Positions 22,223-36,700 of a DNA stretch of 64,000 nt are shown piece by piece. Position 1 is the first letter of the stretch; each line of letters starts with the position of its first letter. Source of the DNA: Bugula neritina (lineage: Eukaryota; Bryozoa; Gymnolaemata; Cheilostomatida; Bugulidae); contig OZ037770.1 in assembly GCA_964035545.1 (NCBI GenBank), forward strand, positions 5,375,662 to 5,439,661. Direction: 5' to 3'. The position numbers and the translations under genes are program-made. The notes beneath the pieces are model-generated. The model made no database searches, had not been told where the DNA came from, and saw only the letters and a program-made list of their open reading frames with translations.

Positions 22223-24795
22223 CTAAACTTTGAGGTTTATTAACATGACAATGATGATATGCTATAGCATGATGATCATGTTATATAAACTAATGGTGAG
22301 GCACTCACTGATGAAATAAAAACACTTTCAGAATGTTGTCTTTGAGAAATGAGCTTCATGTTTCTACTGAGCATTCATATAACAAGAAGTTAGTATGAAG
22401 GTTACAATTCAATTCTTCAGCCTGTGGCCTACCATTGCATCAGATGTTTGCAAAGTTTTACATTTTTTAAGCCATTAATTCTGGTGGATAAGTTATAAAG
22501 TTTAGCACAAGTACCTAAATATCATTCTTAATCAAACATATGCATGAAGTTAAAATATTAAATGTCAAAAACTCTAATGAAGCTATCTAAAAAGTGTAAG
22601 AGTTGGTTTCAAATAAAAGCAAAGATGCATTTATAAAATTGCATCTATAACAAGAGATAGACATGTTAAAACTATGTTTTATGACACTGTGGGTATGATA
22701 TTGTAAGGGTTTTGACCCCTCCCTTCCCGTGTATACCGAAAAAACTCCATGTCGAGAGGAGACAACTCCATCTTTCTTCAATCTGAATCTGAATTATAGC
22801 AAGACCATGCATAGGCTTGCAGCAGATCAACTACTTTAGTTATAAGTTCCCACATAAAGTGAAGCACAATTTAACAACAATATAAACTAGTACACCACCA
22901 GTTGACAAATCAGCTCCACTACCTCTAACTCCTGCTGGTCAACATGTCACTATAGAATCAGAACAAACCAACTTGTCGAGATTGATATGTATACGTCTAG
23001 CAATTGCAAAAAAAATGTTCATCATAATAAAATCATTTGGCCATTTTCTCACATCTTTTCCTAGCTGTTATAGTTATTATATAAAAAATCTTGTCAACGC
23101 TGGCTGATTTACCTTTCAAATTTTGCTGACAAATCACAAATGATAGAAATATTGTGGTGGCTCAATGGATTACTGTGTAATAAACAAGGGGAAAACATTA
23201 ATTCTCTTCTAAACAGACTGTGAGGTCATTGCATGTACTAGGGGATGACCTGATCATGATGAACTCTCCAATAGAAACAGTCGTAGGTCATGTATTGAGG
23301 AGAGTGGCTTCCTGCGCAGTAGTTAGTTGTTACTAGGCAGGCAAACTGTAAACACTTGACTAAGTTATGAGTTGTCAGAGTAGAGGTGAAGTTTTGCTAC
23401 TGTATATAATTGTATAAATATAATTACCTATTATCTCGTAACTACAATCGTGAAGCTGATTGGAACATGGACAATGTGCTATATTGCTATATCTCGTGAA
23501 GCTGATTGGATTATAAACAATTTGCTAAATTGATTATACACTGAAAACCCCCCACAAGAGCAAAAATACAACAATATATAAGAATTACTATTTATAAAAA
23601 AATTAATTTCTAAAAAATTTTCCCAGGGTTCATAATTACATATGTGACATCTTGACTGGATTTTAGCAGATGCAAGTTCCATAATTATATACCATATGCA
23701 GTTTACTATCTGTTTAGTAACTTTGTGAAGATTGCTAAGTGATGCAAATTAAAATAAGTTACTTAGATATTCTTTTTACCAGAGTGGGACATTGAGGTCT
23801 ACAATAGCATTACATATATTGAGCTAATAACGGACACACCACAGGCTTGTAGAGAAAAGATTAAATAATAAATTGCCTGATTTCCCTTTATTTAGTACTC
23901 ACGCACCAACAACTTGTGATGAAAAAATTGCAAGGATCAAGGTTTATATTCCTCTACTATTTGGGGTATTTTTATGTGTTAAAAATGTTAAACGTATTTG
24001 CTAATTTTGTTGTTTTGACTAAATTGGTCAAATTCAAATAAAGTATTACCAAATATTTTAATCTAGGTTACATAAAATACGGTTTACTATGTGAGATTAA
24101 TTCTTTTGAGATTAAAATTAATCTGTTTGTTGTTTGTTGTTCATAACCTCAAAGTATGTTTTACAGCTAAAAAATCTTCCATCATCGTGTGACATTTACT
24201 ACCAGATTCTAGTTTTAACGTAAAAACCTAGACAAAACTTTCATTTCCTGTGAGTGAAACTACTTAAACTCATACAAAAATTGACTTTCAAAAAATGTAT
24301 AGTTCAATAAAATTTATTGAAGAAATATGAAATAAAACTTGAATAAAAAGCCAGCAAAATATGTGATAATGATGCATGTAAATATCATTATTATAAATTT
24401 TTAATTGAATAAAGCAAGTGCAAAGCTAAGCTTTGTCAAAGCTTTATAGGGCATAAAAGAAGCAGTGAAAAAACATCCAGTACAAAGTAATTAAAGCACA
24501 CTCCACAACAAATTAACTAATATATAAATCAGTATGATATACTAGTTCACAACACTATAAGATATATCAATAGTAGATAAATAATCCACCAGATAGACAG
24601 CCTTAGCAACTGTCAGATTATCATAAATATATAATTATAGCGGAGTATGTATAAGAGTGCAAATCATTTGTCAATTAAACTAATAGAATAACTATTTCTG
24701 GTTCATTAACTGAAAATTATTGTTTGTTTAATTCAACATATCATGCTGGATACCCAAAGAGGGTAAATGCTATGAGTTACATCATGTGCTAAATT
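22223..24795. other. intergenic, no gene seen
   Basis: AT-rich sequence between element 1 and the 3' end of the Roco-caspase gene. Scattered short open frames are not supported by composition or homology. A possible ATTAAA on the minus strand at 24727-24732 could serve the Roco-caspase gene's 3' end. Confidence 0.6.
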
Positions 24796-27700
24796 TTAGG
24801 AATGATCCTCTCTATTGGGTTTTTCCTCTTCATCCAACCCATCAAAGCCAGGAAACAGGTAAAGTCTTTTACGGGGAGGAAGAGTCTTCCAGATTACAAC
24901 CAAATTTCTGCTTCTCTCTGAATCTTCATCTGCATAAAGTTTCTTTACTAGTTTAGTCTGCACCTGTAGAGTAAGTAATGACTAGTAAGATTGTGTACCA
25001 ATGTACTACCAGATGAGATAAACATTTACAACTCTTAGCTGCTGGAATATATCGTCTTACTCTTACTTGTATCAAATCTAAGCAGCAAAATCTTGAGAGT
25101 TGTCAGGTACAATTAACAATATAAGATATATCATTGCAGTGAGACTGAGACAGTCTGTAAACCTTTACAACAGGCTGATAGAAAAATATAAATCAAGGAA
25201 TATGAATAATCAACAGCTGAAATAAAAGAAATGTGTTTATATAAAACCATAAATCAGCAAAACTATCATTCTACTCTTACCTGCTTGAAAATGGTGTAGA
25301 GATCACGGTGACAGGCATGTTTGTAGATTGAAGATACTAGAGCTCTGATCATAGGAGATCCATACTTAGGATGCCTCTTTGATGCTATAATAAGAATAAA
25401 TGCAGTCAAAACCATGGTGCAATCAGAGCAAGCTCAGTATATTTTAAAATTTTGTTCAGTTTTGATGAGCAGTGTTTGGTATATACTTTTTTAAAGACAA
25501 GTCTAAAAGATTGGATTAAGGAGAGACAACTTCCTGAATAACTGCAACTGTGCACATGTAAAACTGGCCAATCACTATTTAGTATACGTACAGCAGACGT
25601 TACTCTTTAGAACAAGAAGATTATCAACATCCAGTCTTGTCATACGTTCTTCTATTCTAGGTGCTGGTGGTGAGACAGGTCTGATGGGTCTTATTACACT
25701 GGGTGTTTCAAGATATACAATATCATCATCAGATTCAGAATGTGTAGAAGAGACAGCTTCAGTTTCTTCTTCTTGAGCTGCTGCAAGACCTGATCTGTCT
25801 GGAATCACCTCAATGTTTGCTGCAACACAAACATGTAATTTGATAAGCGAAATAATTTAGAGACTTTCAATTCTTTGGCCTTAAAAATCAAAACTGTTAT
25901 TTAGACTAGAGTGAGCAATAATCAGATGACTGATGTCTGACAGGGTAGAGGAAGTCTAGACTAGTGAGACCATTGACCTTAAAGTGATGATTTATATTAC
26001 AGAACAGTGACTACCTCCACTGCTGGCTTCTAGGATGACAACTTTAGGTTTTCTCCTCATTCCGTCAAAATACAAAGGAGTGAGCAAATCATACAGATCG
26101 ATGAGGTTAACCTTCTCAAGGTCAGTTCCATAGATGCAGCTATCTTCTCCACCATGAGTCATAACAACCAGTATATGACATCCAAACTCTTTGTGTTTTT
26201 CCTCTTTCACTTCAGACTTCACTGCAGACAGTGTTTCCTACAGTGTGCAGAATTTTCAGGTGAATATTTCTCAGAAGCCTTTCATTTACATTATTGTGAA
26301 GCCAAAAGCCATTTGAATGATTCCACCATTATATCTATTTGGAAATGTCATGTTTGACTATGTAAGTCAGAGTTAGTTATAAGAATAACACGAAATATTA
26401 TTCATCATGATTGTAATGGTAATTGGTAATGCCAATATAGCATTTAATACCAAAAACACTATTATCTGTTGAAATTTACACAATCAAAACTTTTAACCTA
26501 TTTCCTTTATTCATTTTTAGATTTTACGACAACTAAAATAACCAACTGTGTATAAAAACATGCTAGAACTTTGCTGTTTTCTCAAAAACATAGATCAATA
26601 AATCTCAAAGAAAAACTTTTATTCAAAATTTAAAATTCTCAATAATCAGGTCAATGAAAGCAAAGTGGAGAGAGTTTTTTTAAATGTATAAAAGGTGACT
26701 TTATAGTTGGAAATCATTGCTTAAAGTCTAAATGTGTACCTCTGCTGTCAAGTTTGTGTGTGTCACAACATCAAACTTGAGAGATTTCAACATGACAGAC
26801 ATGTTCTCAACATCAGCATCTGAACCTTCCCTGCATAAGTCTGGTCTCTCAACAAAATGTTTGTTGTTTATTATCAGAGCGTTTCCTCTTTTTCTTGTCA
26901 TACTGAACACCTGCAGAAAAGTCAATTTATAATAAAAGATACAGTATTGGCATGTAAGTCTACTGAATGAAGAGTATAAAGCTCGAAAAAACATTCTCAA
27001 TATAAATTGAGAAAACCTCCTAACAGGTTGGCGGACTGATCTTTATAAGGTCTGCTTTGTTACTAAAATAGGTGAACAGTGATAACATGAAAATGCTATA
27101 TTGCATTGAGTACTTGAGTTAACATGCCAAACAAGTTTTATAAACTAAAATCTTAACCTTGTCAGCATTTGTAAAGAGATTTTTTATCTTCAGGTTGCTG
27201 GTCGGCTTCAGTTTGAGTTGTATCAACTTCATATCCTTCTCAATCGCTTCATCAAGGTTCAGATTGTCATCATCTTCAGAGAGATCACTCAGATCATCAT
27301 CACCAAATTCATCTGCAGTCACATAATTAGACAGATTATGGTCAACATTTGAAAGCGGTATACTAAGTATTTTGCTTAGTTTCCAGAAGAAGCATTTATT
27401 TTAAAAGAAGATGCTTTTAGACATGGTTTTTATATCGAAATCACCAGGTAAATCAAAAAATTTACAATAATTGTTCAGTTTGTCAAACAATTGCAGCATT
27501 GCAATAGTAAATCCGCTAACTATGTTAATAGTACAGGTAAATAAAATTATAGATAATAATGCACCAGCTCTACTTGAATCATTCTGCTGTTTACGAAGTT
27601 TGAGTTCAGCCAGTAACTTCTCCAACTCAATAGTTTCTGTCTCAGACAAAGTCTCACCTAAGTAATGCAAACCAGCTCACATATATTATGAATAAAACCA

Positions 27701-30700
27701 AGTAAAATAAAGTTTCAACCCTAGTATGTAATAGTTTTACGTTTTACATCAAAATTTAAAAAAAATAATTAAAAGAGAGCAGCTAGTTCTGGTTAGATTG
27801 TGTAGTGATTATCCGTTAAGGAATAACTTTATTATTCTATCAAGAGTAAATTAGCACGCACGCAAGCTCTCACACACAGACCCACAGGTACACCCACACA
27901 AACACGCGCACACACACACACCATCTATAAACTTACATGGATGAATTAGAGCTCTTGGTATCTCTTCATTATAGCACAGGGTTGTAGAAGATCCACTGCA
28001 CTTCTTGAAATCTGGTGAAGGTTTTTTCAAAGAGCGAAAACACCATTTTGGATGAACAATTTTATTGGGGCAAGGAATTCCTAGCAGCATGCAGTGAGCA
28101 CAAATGCAGGCAGTAACTGGTCGGCTAGCAGTCCATGTTTCCATAACATGTCTTAGAACATTGTTGTTGGCTGAAATGAGTTTTTCCCATGCTTTGGTGA
28201 TATTATTTGAATCAGATGATGTGTAGAGTAAAACTCTTCTAGACTGATAGTCATGTACCAGCTGTGTGTATATTCTATCTTGATAAACAATGGCTCCATT
28301 TTTCTTCACCTCCACTTTAGCAAAATCATTGGAAAACAGTTCCAACAACCCAACTGTCATTTGATGGTAGACATGCTGCGGTAAAGCCAGACCATTGAAA
28401 TGTGTCTCGGTATGAAGGAACAGGCTTTTCGGTGACGCGTAGGAGATGCTATAAGTTTCCTTGGCAAACTGAGGAATTATAAAGTAATGCTCTCCAGACT
28501 CATTTTCCAATGGGCCATATAGCAAACGGAATGTTCTGAGCAAGTGGATAGCAATTTCAACGTCACTAGTAGCAGTAAACGCAGTTTCTTTTCTGATCAA
28601 ATATTCAAGAAGAGATTTCATCATCAAGCCATTGTTTTTGAAACAATTCACTGACTCTTGGAAGTCTTGTTTTTCAATCTTGACTCCTTCTATGGAATAA
28701 TACGGTTTGAACTGATCAACTCGACTCTGCCAAATGTTTGGGTCATGGTGATACAAAACACACAACAGTTTGGTTACTTCCGTGATCTTGTGGAATATGT
28801 ATGGCTTGAGTGCATCAATATTCTTATACCACAATACTTTGCCACAATCATGCATGTATATGAGGATGGTATCTAATTGGTTTACTTCAATATCATCCCG
28901 TTCTTTCTTTATCTCTGCCAATATTTCATCGAAAGTATTGTGTGCAGACTGCAAAGACAACACCTTTGTGTTGACATCTTCCCAGACTTTTGGAAGGGGT
29001 TTGACAAAGTGCTGGCAACTTTGAAGGAGAGACTTTTTTATTGATTCGAACACCATGTAATCATCATCTTTCCCAACTTCATAGATATCTTTGTTAGAAG
29101 ATACTATTCCCATTGAGTCATTAAAATGTTTAATTTCTGCAAATTCACCGTCTAGGCCTTTCTCTTCTTCAAGAATTTCTTTGCACAGCTGATCAGATAC
29201 TTGGAAAAATTTCTTGTGAAGCTTCGAAAACTGTTCTTTCTGAAATTTATCTTTGTGCGTCAAGACAAGCTTTGGTGGGCCAATATATGGATGGGCGAGA
29301 TAGAGGTGAGACATGTAATCAAAAGCCAACTTCCTGACAGCCTCTCTGTCTGTAGACGATTTTGAAATCTGATCATACTGCTCCATGTTGACTACAATTA
29401 CTGGTACACAATTCTGTCTCAGTGTCAAATGATAGGTGATATGGTAGACCTCCTGGCCTCCCATATCTATGAGACGAAGAGTTGTACCATCCACCTTCAC
29501 CTCTTCCACATTAAACACTTTTGTGGTTTCATCATGCTCTGCATTAGGACTTCTGTCAGTCAGAACTCTCTTCTTGTCAGTGCTCTGTAATGTTCTGATC
29601 AGACTGGTTTTACCTGCCATGGTGTTCCCCAACACTGCTATTGTAGCAAATGGCAAGTTTCTACCAGTGCCCTTAGCCAAATCTGTGTAGTATTGTCGCA
29701 CAGCATTTAATCCTCTCCGACAAACTTCTAGTGGAGGAGATGTAAGAGCATCGCAATAATCTATATTCAGTGTGTAAAGACGGGTTAGCTGTAGTATCTC
29801 AGGGTTCAAGGATGTCATGAATTTGTTGAAGAAAAGATTCAGTGTGTGCAGATTACTCAATATGCACACTGACGATGGTAGACAGGTGAAGCAATTCATT
29901 GATAAGTTTAGTGTCTGTAGCTCCTGTAGATTCTGTATCCTAATAAAATAGTATATTTCTATTACCAGCACACATATGTAGAAAAGAGAATAAAACATGA
30001 TATCAGAAGAGTACCCAAGAGGACATTCGAAAGTAAGAGAAATCAAGGACACCCAAAGCATAGATGGCAGGAGACAATCAGAAATGATATCCAGTCACGT
30101 TGCATGAGAGTCACTATAATAAACTCATATAAAATTCTTTGAAGCCGTACAGTACATAGATATGTATCCAAAAAATCACCTTAATAGTAACTACAAGTAG
30201 GTATAGGCTAAGCTACAATTATTATATTACATACTGTATGTAAAAAGGTGTTATATGGTGAGAGTAGATACAACATAGAACGAAGATTGAAAAACTGGAA
30301 GAGAAAATTAGTGGATGTCCACCTAAAAGTCAGCGGGTCTAAAACTGAGTACCTATCACCACAGAAGGCAGCAATGACATCAGATTGAGATAATAAATTC
30401 TTTGGATGGCTTATCAATGGTCCAGCTTTCTAGTGCCAATGTCAATAACTGGACCTTCCTTTGGCCCAAAGAAACTTTCACTTTTTTATTCAACGAACAT
30501 ATTAAGATGATCAAATTTTTATGGTTATTAGGCTTTATACAGGCATTTGTTGTTTCTGGGTGGAGTTTCTCTCTCTCTATACTTGCAACTGTGGCAATCT
30601 TCTTAATATTGACCTCCTCCACCTGATTCTGATTTCTTTTCCCAAGTTCACTCTACTGGATGGGCTGATTTTTGGGGCTCTCCTGGTATAATTTTACTCC

Positions 30701-33700
30701 TTTGAATTGTAAAAACTGAGAGAAACTTTAAAAAAGCTGAGCTCTCAGAATACTTTAAGGAAACTAAAAGTGATGGATTTCTTCAAGTTGAGAAGGAAGC
30801 ACAGACAGTGAACAATGGAATAACAGGGTTGAGAGTTTTTCCCTTCATTTGAAAGCTGCAAAAATCAGCCCATCTGGTAAAGTGAACTATAGGAAAAAAA
30901 CGGAAGAAAGTGGAGGAAGCCATTACTGAGAAGGTGGCCACAGTGTTGAGTTTAGATGAAAAGGAACTCATCCCAGAAGCAACAACTGTCTGTATAAAGC
31001 CTAGTGATCATGAAGATTTGAACAAATTATTATTATTCCTCGAATAAGAACGTGAAAGTTTTCTTGCAACTAGAAAAAGTCCAGTTATTGACATTAGCAC
31101 GGAAAGCTGGACCACCGATAGAACAGCCACAGAACTTGGAGCAAACAATTACCTGGCTCAGTAAGCAAGAAAACTGTAAAGAGAAACCTGTTTGAACCAG
31201 ATGTTAAAGTTGGACGACCCCTCGTTGACTTAATTCGGCCTGTTGGGTTCAGGGCCATGGCACTATATTTGAGCATGTTTCTTAGTTTTTTAAAGCCACC
31301 CTTGCTTCAGCTACTTAATGTACTTGATTCCAGCAAGATTCCAGCTGTTTCACACCATTCACTCACATAAATAACAATTGCTACCTGAAACTTATTGGGA
31401 ATATCATATAACGCCAATCGGCAGAACTTCTCTTACAATATTGCACACAAATCAGAATTCACTGTAACTTTCAGTAGATTTGACAGATATAGGAATCATA
31501 TATGTATCTACTTGATACTTCGACCAATATGAATAATAAAAATTGTATGATCCCAACATATTATAATGAAAATTTGCATTTGTCAATGTTTGTACGCATA
31601 CCATTTTGATGTGCGATTTATGTTAAGTTTAGGCAATATAAGGACGTTCAAACTTATGAATCTATAAAATACACTAAATGACCTTACAGAAAATGCTTGT
31701 TTGAAAAATTTTACTGTATTTAAACATCGGGTTACATCCTTGTGAAGTTGAGCAATTTTTCAGGTTTTCTTATGTTTGGGTATCTATATCTAGGTAAATA
31801 TGATTTTCAAAATTACACAAACGAAGGAGTGTAAAGTCAATATAATCAACTATTTATGCTTGAAAATTTATGGAAGTGAAATAAAAATTATCGATTTTTG
31901 TGATGTGGCTAATATTCGATAGTTTTCAAAATTTACAAAAATATGTCAATATTCAATGGCCTAGCATATATGCAGACAAAGAATTCTGTAGCATGTGTTA
32001 CTACTGGTGCAAATTGACAGGTGCTATCAAATCACACAGCAAAATTTAAGGCTCAGTCTAAAAAAATGATTGAGATATAAAGTTGATAAAATGGTCTAAA
32101 AGTAGATATCACCAATTTTCATCAACAATTTTCCAACCTTTGTTCAATTTTTTCTGTGTCAGGCCAGAAATATTCAAAAATAGTACTCAGGACATGTGTA
32201 AGTCCATTCGGTGTAAATATGAACAAAATCTGAGACGCAAAGGCGTGGGACTTTCTGAAATTTGGTTGATTTGACATGGAATGACCCTGTTACAATACAC
32301 AGTCAAAGCAAACATACATCATGAATAGAAACTCAGTGAAAGTTTTGTAAACCACAAGAGGCTGTTCCATTATTAAATACAAAACATTTTACTACAGAAT
32401 GATATATTATGGCATAGCTTACAACTGTGTTACTTTAAGGATATGACAAACTACTACATGGCTTTGAAAAGTTCACTTAACATTTTTAACCACAGCAATA
32501 TATAATATAATATACTTTAATATTACTTGATAAGCATATAAGTATATGAATGTCTGAATTTTTGAAAACATACCATAACACTAGTGCACTTACAAAACAA
32601 CTAAAGAGAAAATACGAGAGTGCTATAGATAAACTCAACAAATGCAGTTTGTTAGCATGACAATATACGATAGAATACATCAACACTGTAGTGTTGAGTT
32701 TACCCAGTGCCCCATGGTGTAATGATTAGTGTATCTGCTTAAGGTTTGGAGTTCAAAGCCCAGTTGGGGCAAAAGTTTGATAAACACCATTCAGTGAGCA
32801 TATAAATATGTGAATTATTGAGTGCTTGAAACAATACAAAATCTATGAAACACAAACCTCTCAGGTAGAGTAGATAATTTACATCTCTGCATATCCAACT
32901 CTTTAAGTGATGTGAGTGATGACACAATTTCTGGTACTGTGTTGAGAGGATTCCATTTTATGTCTAGTTTCTCTAACTGAGTCAGTTGACACAGACTGTA
33001 ATATATAGTGTGTGATATGTGTAGTCTACTGTATAAGGATAATATATATTATATACTGTATCATAACAATATAGTTATAAAGTGTGTGATATAATGTGCA
33101 GTCTACTGCATCATAATAATATAGTTGTCACAAATTCTTCTTTATAAATTCTTATAGTATATATCACTCTCTTTTGTTATTTAGCCTACACTTGTGATTA
33201 GTATGACACACAAGCCTATGCAAGTATTATTGAGCAATAATTGTTTACATTTTTAGTCACTTTCTATTGGCTAATGAATATTGCCTATTCTGCCCTAGTC
33301 ATGCACAGTGTGGAATGTGGTAGTATTTTCTAGAATTATCAATTTAGTATTAAAGCAGATGCTTTACTTGTAAAAGTCAGTTCATTTTTATAAGTTGTTC
33401 TATGCATATCTTACGGGAGAATAAAATTCTACTTTTATTCACAACTCTTTTTACTCTCAACTGAATTAGCAAGCTGTATGCTACTTGTCTATACACTTTT
33501 GACTACATGACCTTTCGAACTAGTCACACTACAACCATAGTATTGTGACAACAATATACTGATACACATTGCTTGTGCATTCAACCAGGTGATATATAAA
33601 AACTAATTTGGTTGGGCAAAAGATAGTCAAAGCAATCAAATCACAAAGCTATGAAGCATACAATACCTAGTTTTACTAGTAAATGACTGTTTCAATAATT

Positions 33701-36700
33701 AGAAAACTTTTAAAGCATAATAATATTCTGTGGCATACTATCAAATTAAATCTTTTACAGAGTATAACCAACTAATATAGATAACCTCAAAAATGCAGTT
33801 TTTTAGCATAACAATATATGTTAGGATATATCAACACTGTAGTGTTGAGTTTACCCAGTGTCCCCATGATGTAATGATTAGTGTGCCTGCTTGCAAGCTG
33901 GAGGTCTTGGGTTCAAATCCCAGTTAGGGCGAAAGTTTGACAAACACCATTTGGTGAGCATATAAATGTGTAAATTATGGAGTGTTTGAAACAATACAAA
34001 ATCTGTGAAACACAAACCTCTCAGGTAGAGTAGATAATTCACAGCTCCCCATATCCAACTCTTTAAGTAATGTGAGTGATGACACAACTTCTGGTACTGT
34101 GTTGAGAGGATTCCCTCCTATCTTTAGTTTCTCTAACTGAGTCAGCTGGCATAGACTGTAATATAAAGTGTGTGATACATGTGGTCTACTGTATAAGGAT
34201 AATTTATATACTGTATACATTTATTGTGCATTCAAACCAAGTAAAAATTTCAAGTAATGCACTTACTGTTATCAGACACTACAAGAGGCCGTTCCATTAT
34301 TAAATACAAAACGTTTTACCACAGAATGATAGATAATGCCATAGCTTTCAACTGTATTACTTCAAGGATATAACAAACTATTACATGCCTCTGAAAAGTC
34401 CACTTTGTATTTTTAACCACAGCAATATATAATATAATGTACTTTAGTATTACTTGATAGGCATATAAGTATATGAATGTCTGAATTTTTGAAACAAGGA
34501 AAGCATACCATGATACTAGTACACTAACAGAACTACTAAATAGAATTTAGAACTCCAATCATATTTCAATAGAGCATTAAATTTTCATATGCACTATAAA
34601 AGCCACCCAAAAAAAGTAACTGAATACAGAACAATCAGCCTAAAGAGTTTTGTTGTAACCAAGTTTTTTAGAAGATGTGAATTATTGAGTGCTAGAAACA
34701 ATAGAAAATATGTGACACACAAACCTCTCAGGTAGAGTAGATAATTCACAGCTGCACATATACAACTCTTTAAGTGATGTGAGTGATGACACAACTTCTG
34801 GTACTGTGTTGAGAAGATTACTTTCTATGTTTAGTTTCTCTAACTGAGTCGGCTGACACATACTGTAATATAAAGTGTGTGATATAATGTTTAGTCTACT
34901 GTATCACTATAATATAATATACTGTACACATTGCTTGTGTATTCAAACGAGGTAAAAAATTCAAGCAATACACTTATTATTACAAGACACAGTCAAAGCA
35001 AACACACAAAGGGAATAGAAATTCAATGAAAATTTTGTAAACCATTAGAGGCTGTTTCATTATTAAATACAAAACGTTTTACTGCAGAATGATATATAAT
35101 GCCATAGCTTACAACTGTGTTACTTGAAGGATATAACAAACTATTACATGCCTTTGAAAAGTTCACTTTATATTTTTAACCACAGCAATATATAATATAA
35201 TATACTTTAATAATACTTTATGAGCATATAAGTATATGAATGTCTGAGTTTCTGAAACAAGGAAAACATACCATGACACTAGTACACTAACAGAACTATG
35301 AAATAGAATATACGACATTACTACATATAACTTCGACAAATGCAGTTTGTTAGCATTTCAATATGGTTGGATACATTAACAGTGTAGTACTGAGTTTACC
35401 CAGTGTCCTTATGGTGTAATGATTACTGATTAGTGCTCTTGTTTGTAAGCTAGAGGTACTGGGTTCAAATCTCAGTTGGATCAAAGTTTGATAAACACCA
35501 TTCAGTGAACATATAAATATGTAAATTATTGAATGCTTGAAACAATACAAAATCTGTGACATACAAACCTCTCAGGTAGAGTAGATAATTCACAGTACCA
35601 CATATCCAACTCTTTAAGTGATGTGAGTGATGACACAACTTCTGGTACTGTGTTGAGAGGATTCCCTACTATGCTTAGTTTCTCTAACTGAGTCAGCTGA
35701 CATAGACTGTAATATAAAGTGTGTGATATATCTAGTATACTGTATAAGGATAATATATATATACTGTATACATTTCTTGTGCGTTCAAACCAAGTAAAAA
35801 GTTCAACAAATATACTTATTGTTTGTTAGCATTGCAATATGGTGGGATACATCAACACTGTAGTACTGAGTTTACCCAGTGTCTCATGGTGTAATGATTA
35901 GTGTATCTGCTTGCAAGCTACAGATCTTGGGTTCAAATCTTAGTTGGATCAAAGTTTGATAAACACCATTCGGTGAGCATGTGAATTATTGAGTGTTTGA
36001 AACAATACTGAAACTGTGACACACAAACCTCTGAGGTAGAGTAGATAATTCACAGCTCCACATATCCAACTCTTTAAGTGATGTGAGTGATGACACAACT
36101 TCTGGTACTGTGTTGAGAGGATTCTCTTTTATGTATAGTTTCTCTAGCTGAGTCAGCTGACACAGACTGTAATATAAAATGTGTGATACATGTAGTCTAC
36201 TGTATAAGGATAATTTACACTGTATACATTGCTTGTGTATTCAAACCAGGTAAAACATGCAAGAAACACACTTATTGTTGCATAGAACAGCAAAGAGGCT
36301 TTGCTATATTATGTTGTAGGTGAGGAGAGGAAGCTTCATTATGCAAGGTCAGCTGTTAGCTTATAGTACATGAGGCCTCATTCTACACGCTAAGTAAGTT
36401 AATCTGATGACTAAATTGTAATGTAATATATTTGTAGTTTATGACATAAAGTAGCCTTTTCTATACTACTATAAACTGTGAATTACTTCAGTTTTCAGCT
36501 ACATAAAACATGTTTTATTTAATGCTATCAACTAGCAGTACAGGCAGTTTTACACTTCCTAGTTTCTACAACCAGCTTACTTGGTATAGGTACAATGTTG
36601 CACATAACACTATGTTAATGTATATGCATTTTATTATTTAATAAATAAGACAAATGAACTCATTTAACATTTACACAGCTATTTTAATAGACACTCACTT

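Larger units (their letters stand above)
32340..36250 (-). repeat. tandem segmental duplication of LRR exon plus intron cassettes
   Basis: Five LRR exons, each exactly 138 nt with phase-2 borders, share flanking intron blocks. One block with CTGTTCCATTATTAAATAC recurs near 32349, 34288 and 35047; a second with TACCCAGTG plus tRNA-like sequence recurs near 32702, 33853, 35397 and 35877. Exon starts are 0.46 to 1.2 kb apart, so cassettes have suffered unequal deletions. Each exon encodes a 46-residue pair of LRRs beginning LCQLTQLEKL and ending CELSTLPER. Confidence 0.9.

Noticed and set aside
27851-27936. C-terminal end of the long Roc-COR open frame, a Cys/Val-rich CA-repeat translation
   Set aside because: A strong GTAAGT donor at 27936 and a phase-matched next exon show this to be intron read-through.
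33859-33931. Functional tRNA-Ala(TGC) gene
   Set aside because: Loop TTGCAAG fits, but acceptor and anticodon stems mismatch and sister copies are more broken, so it is called tRNA-derived.
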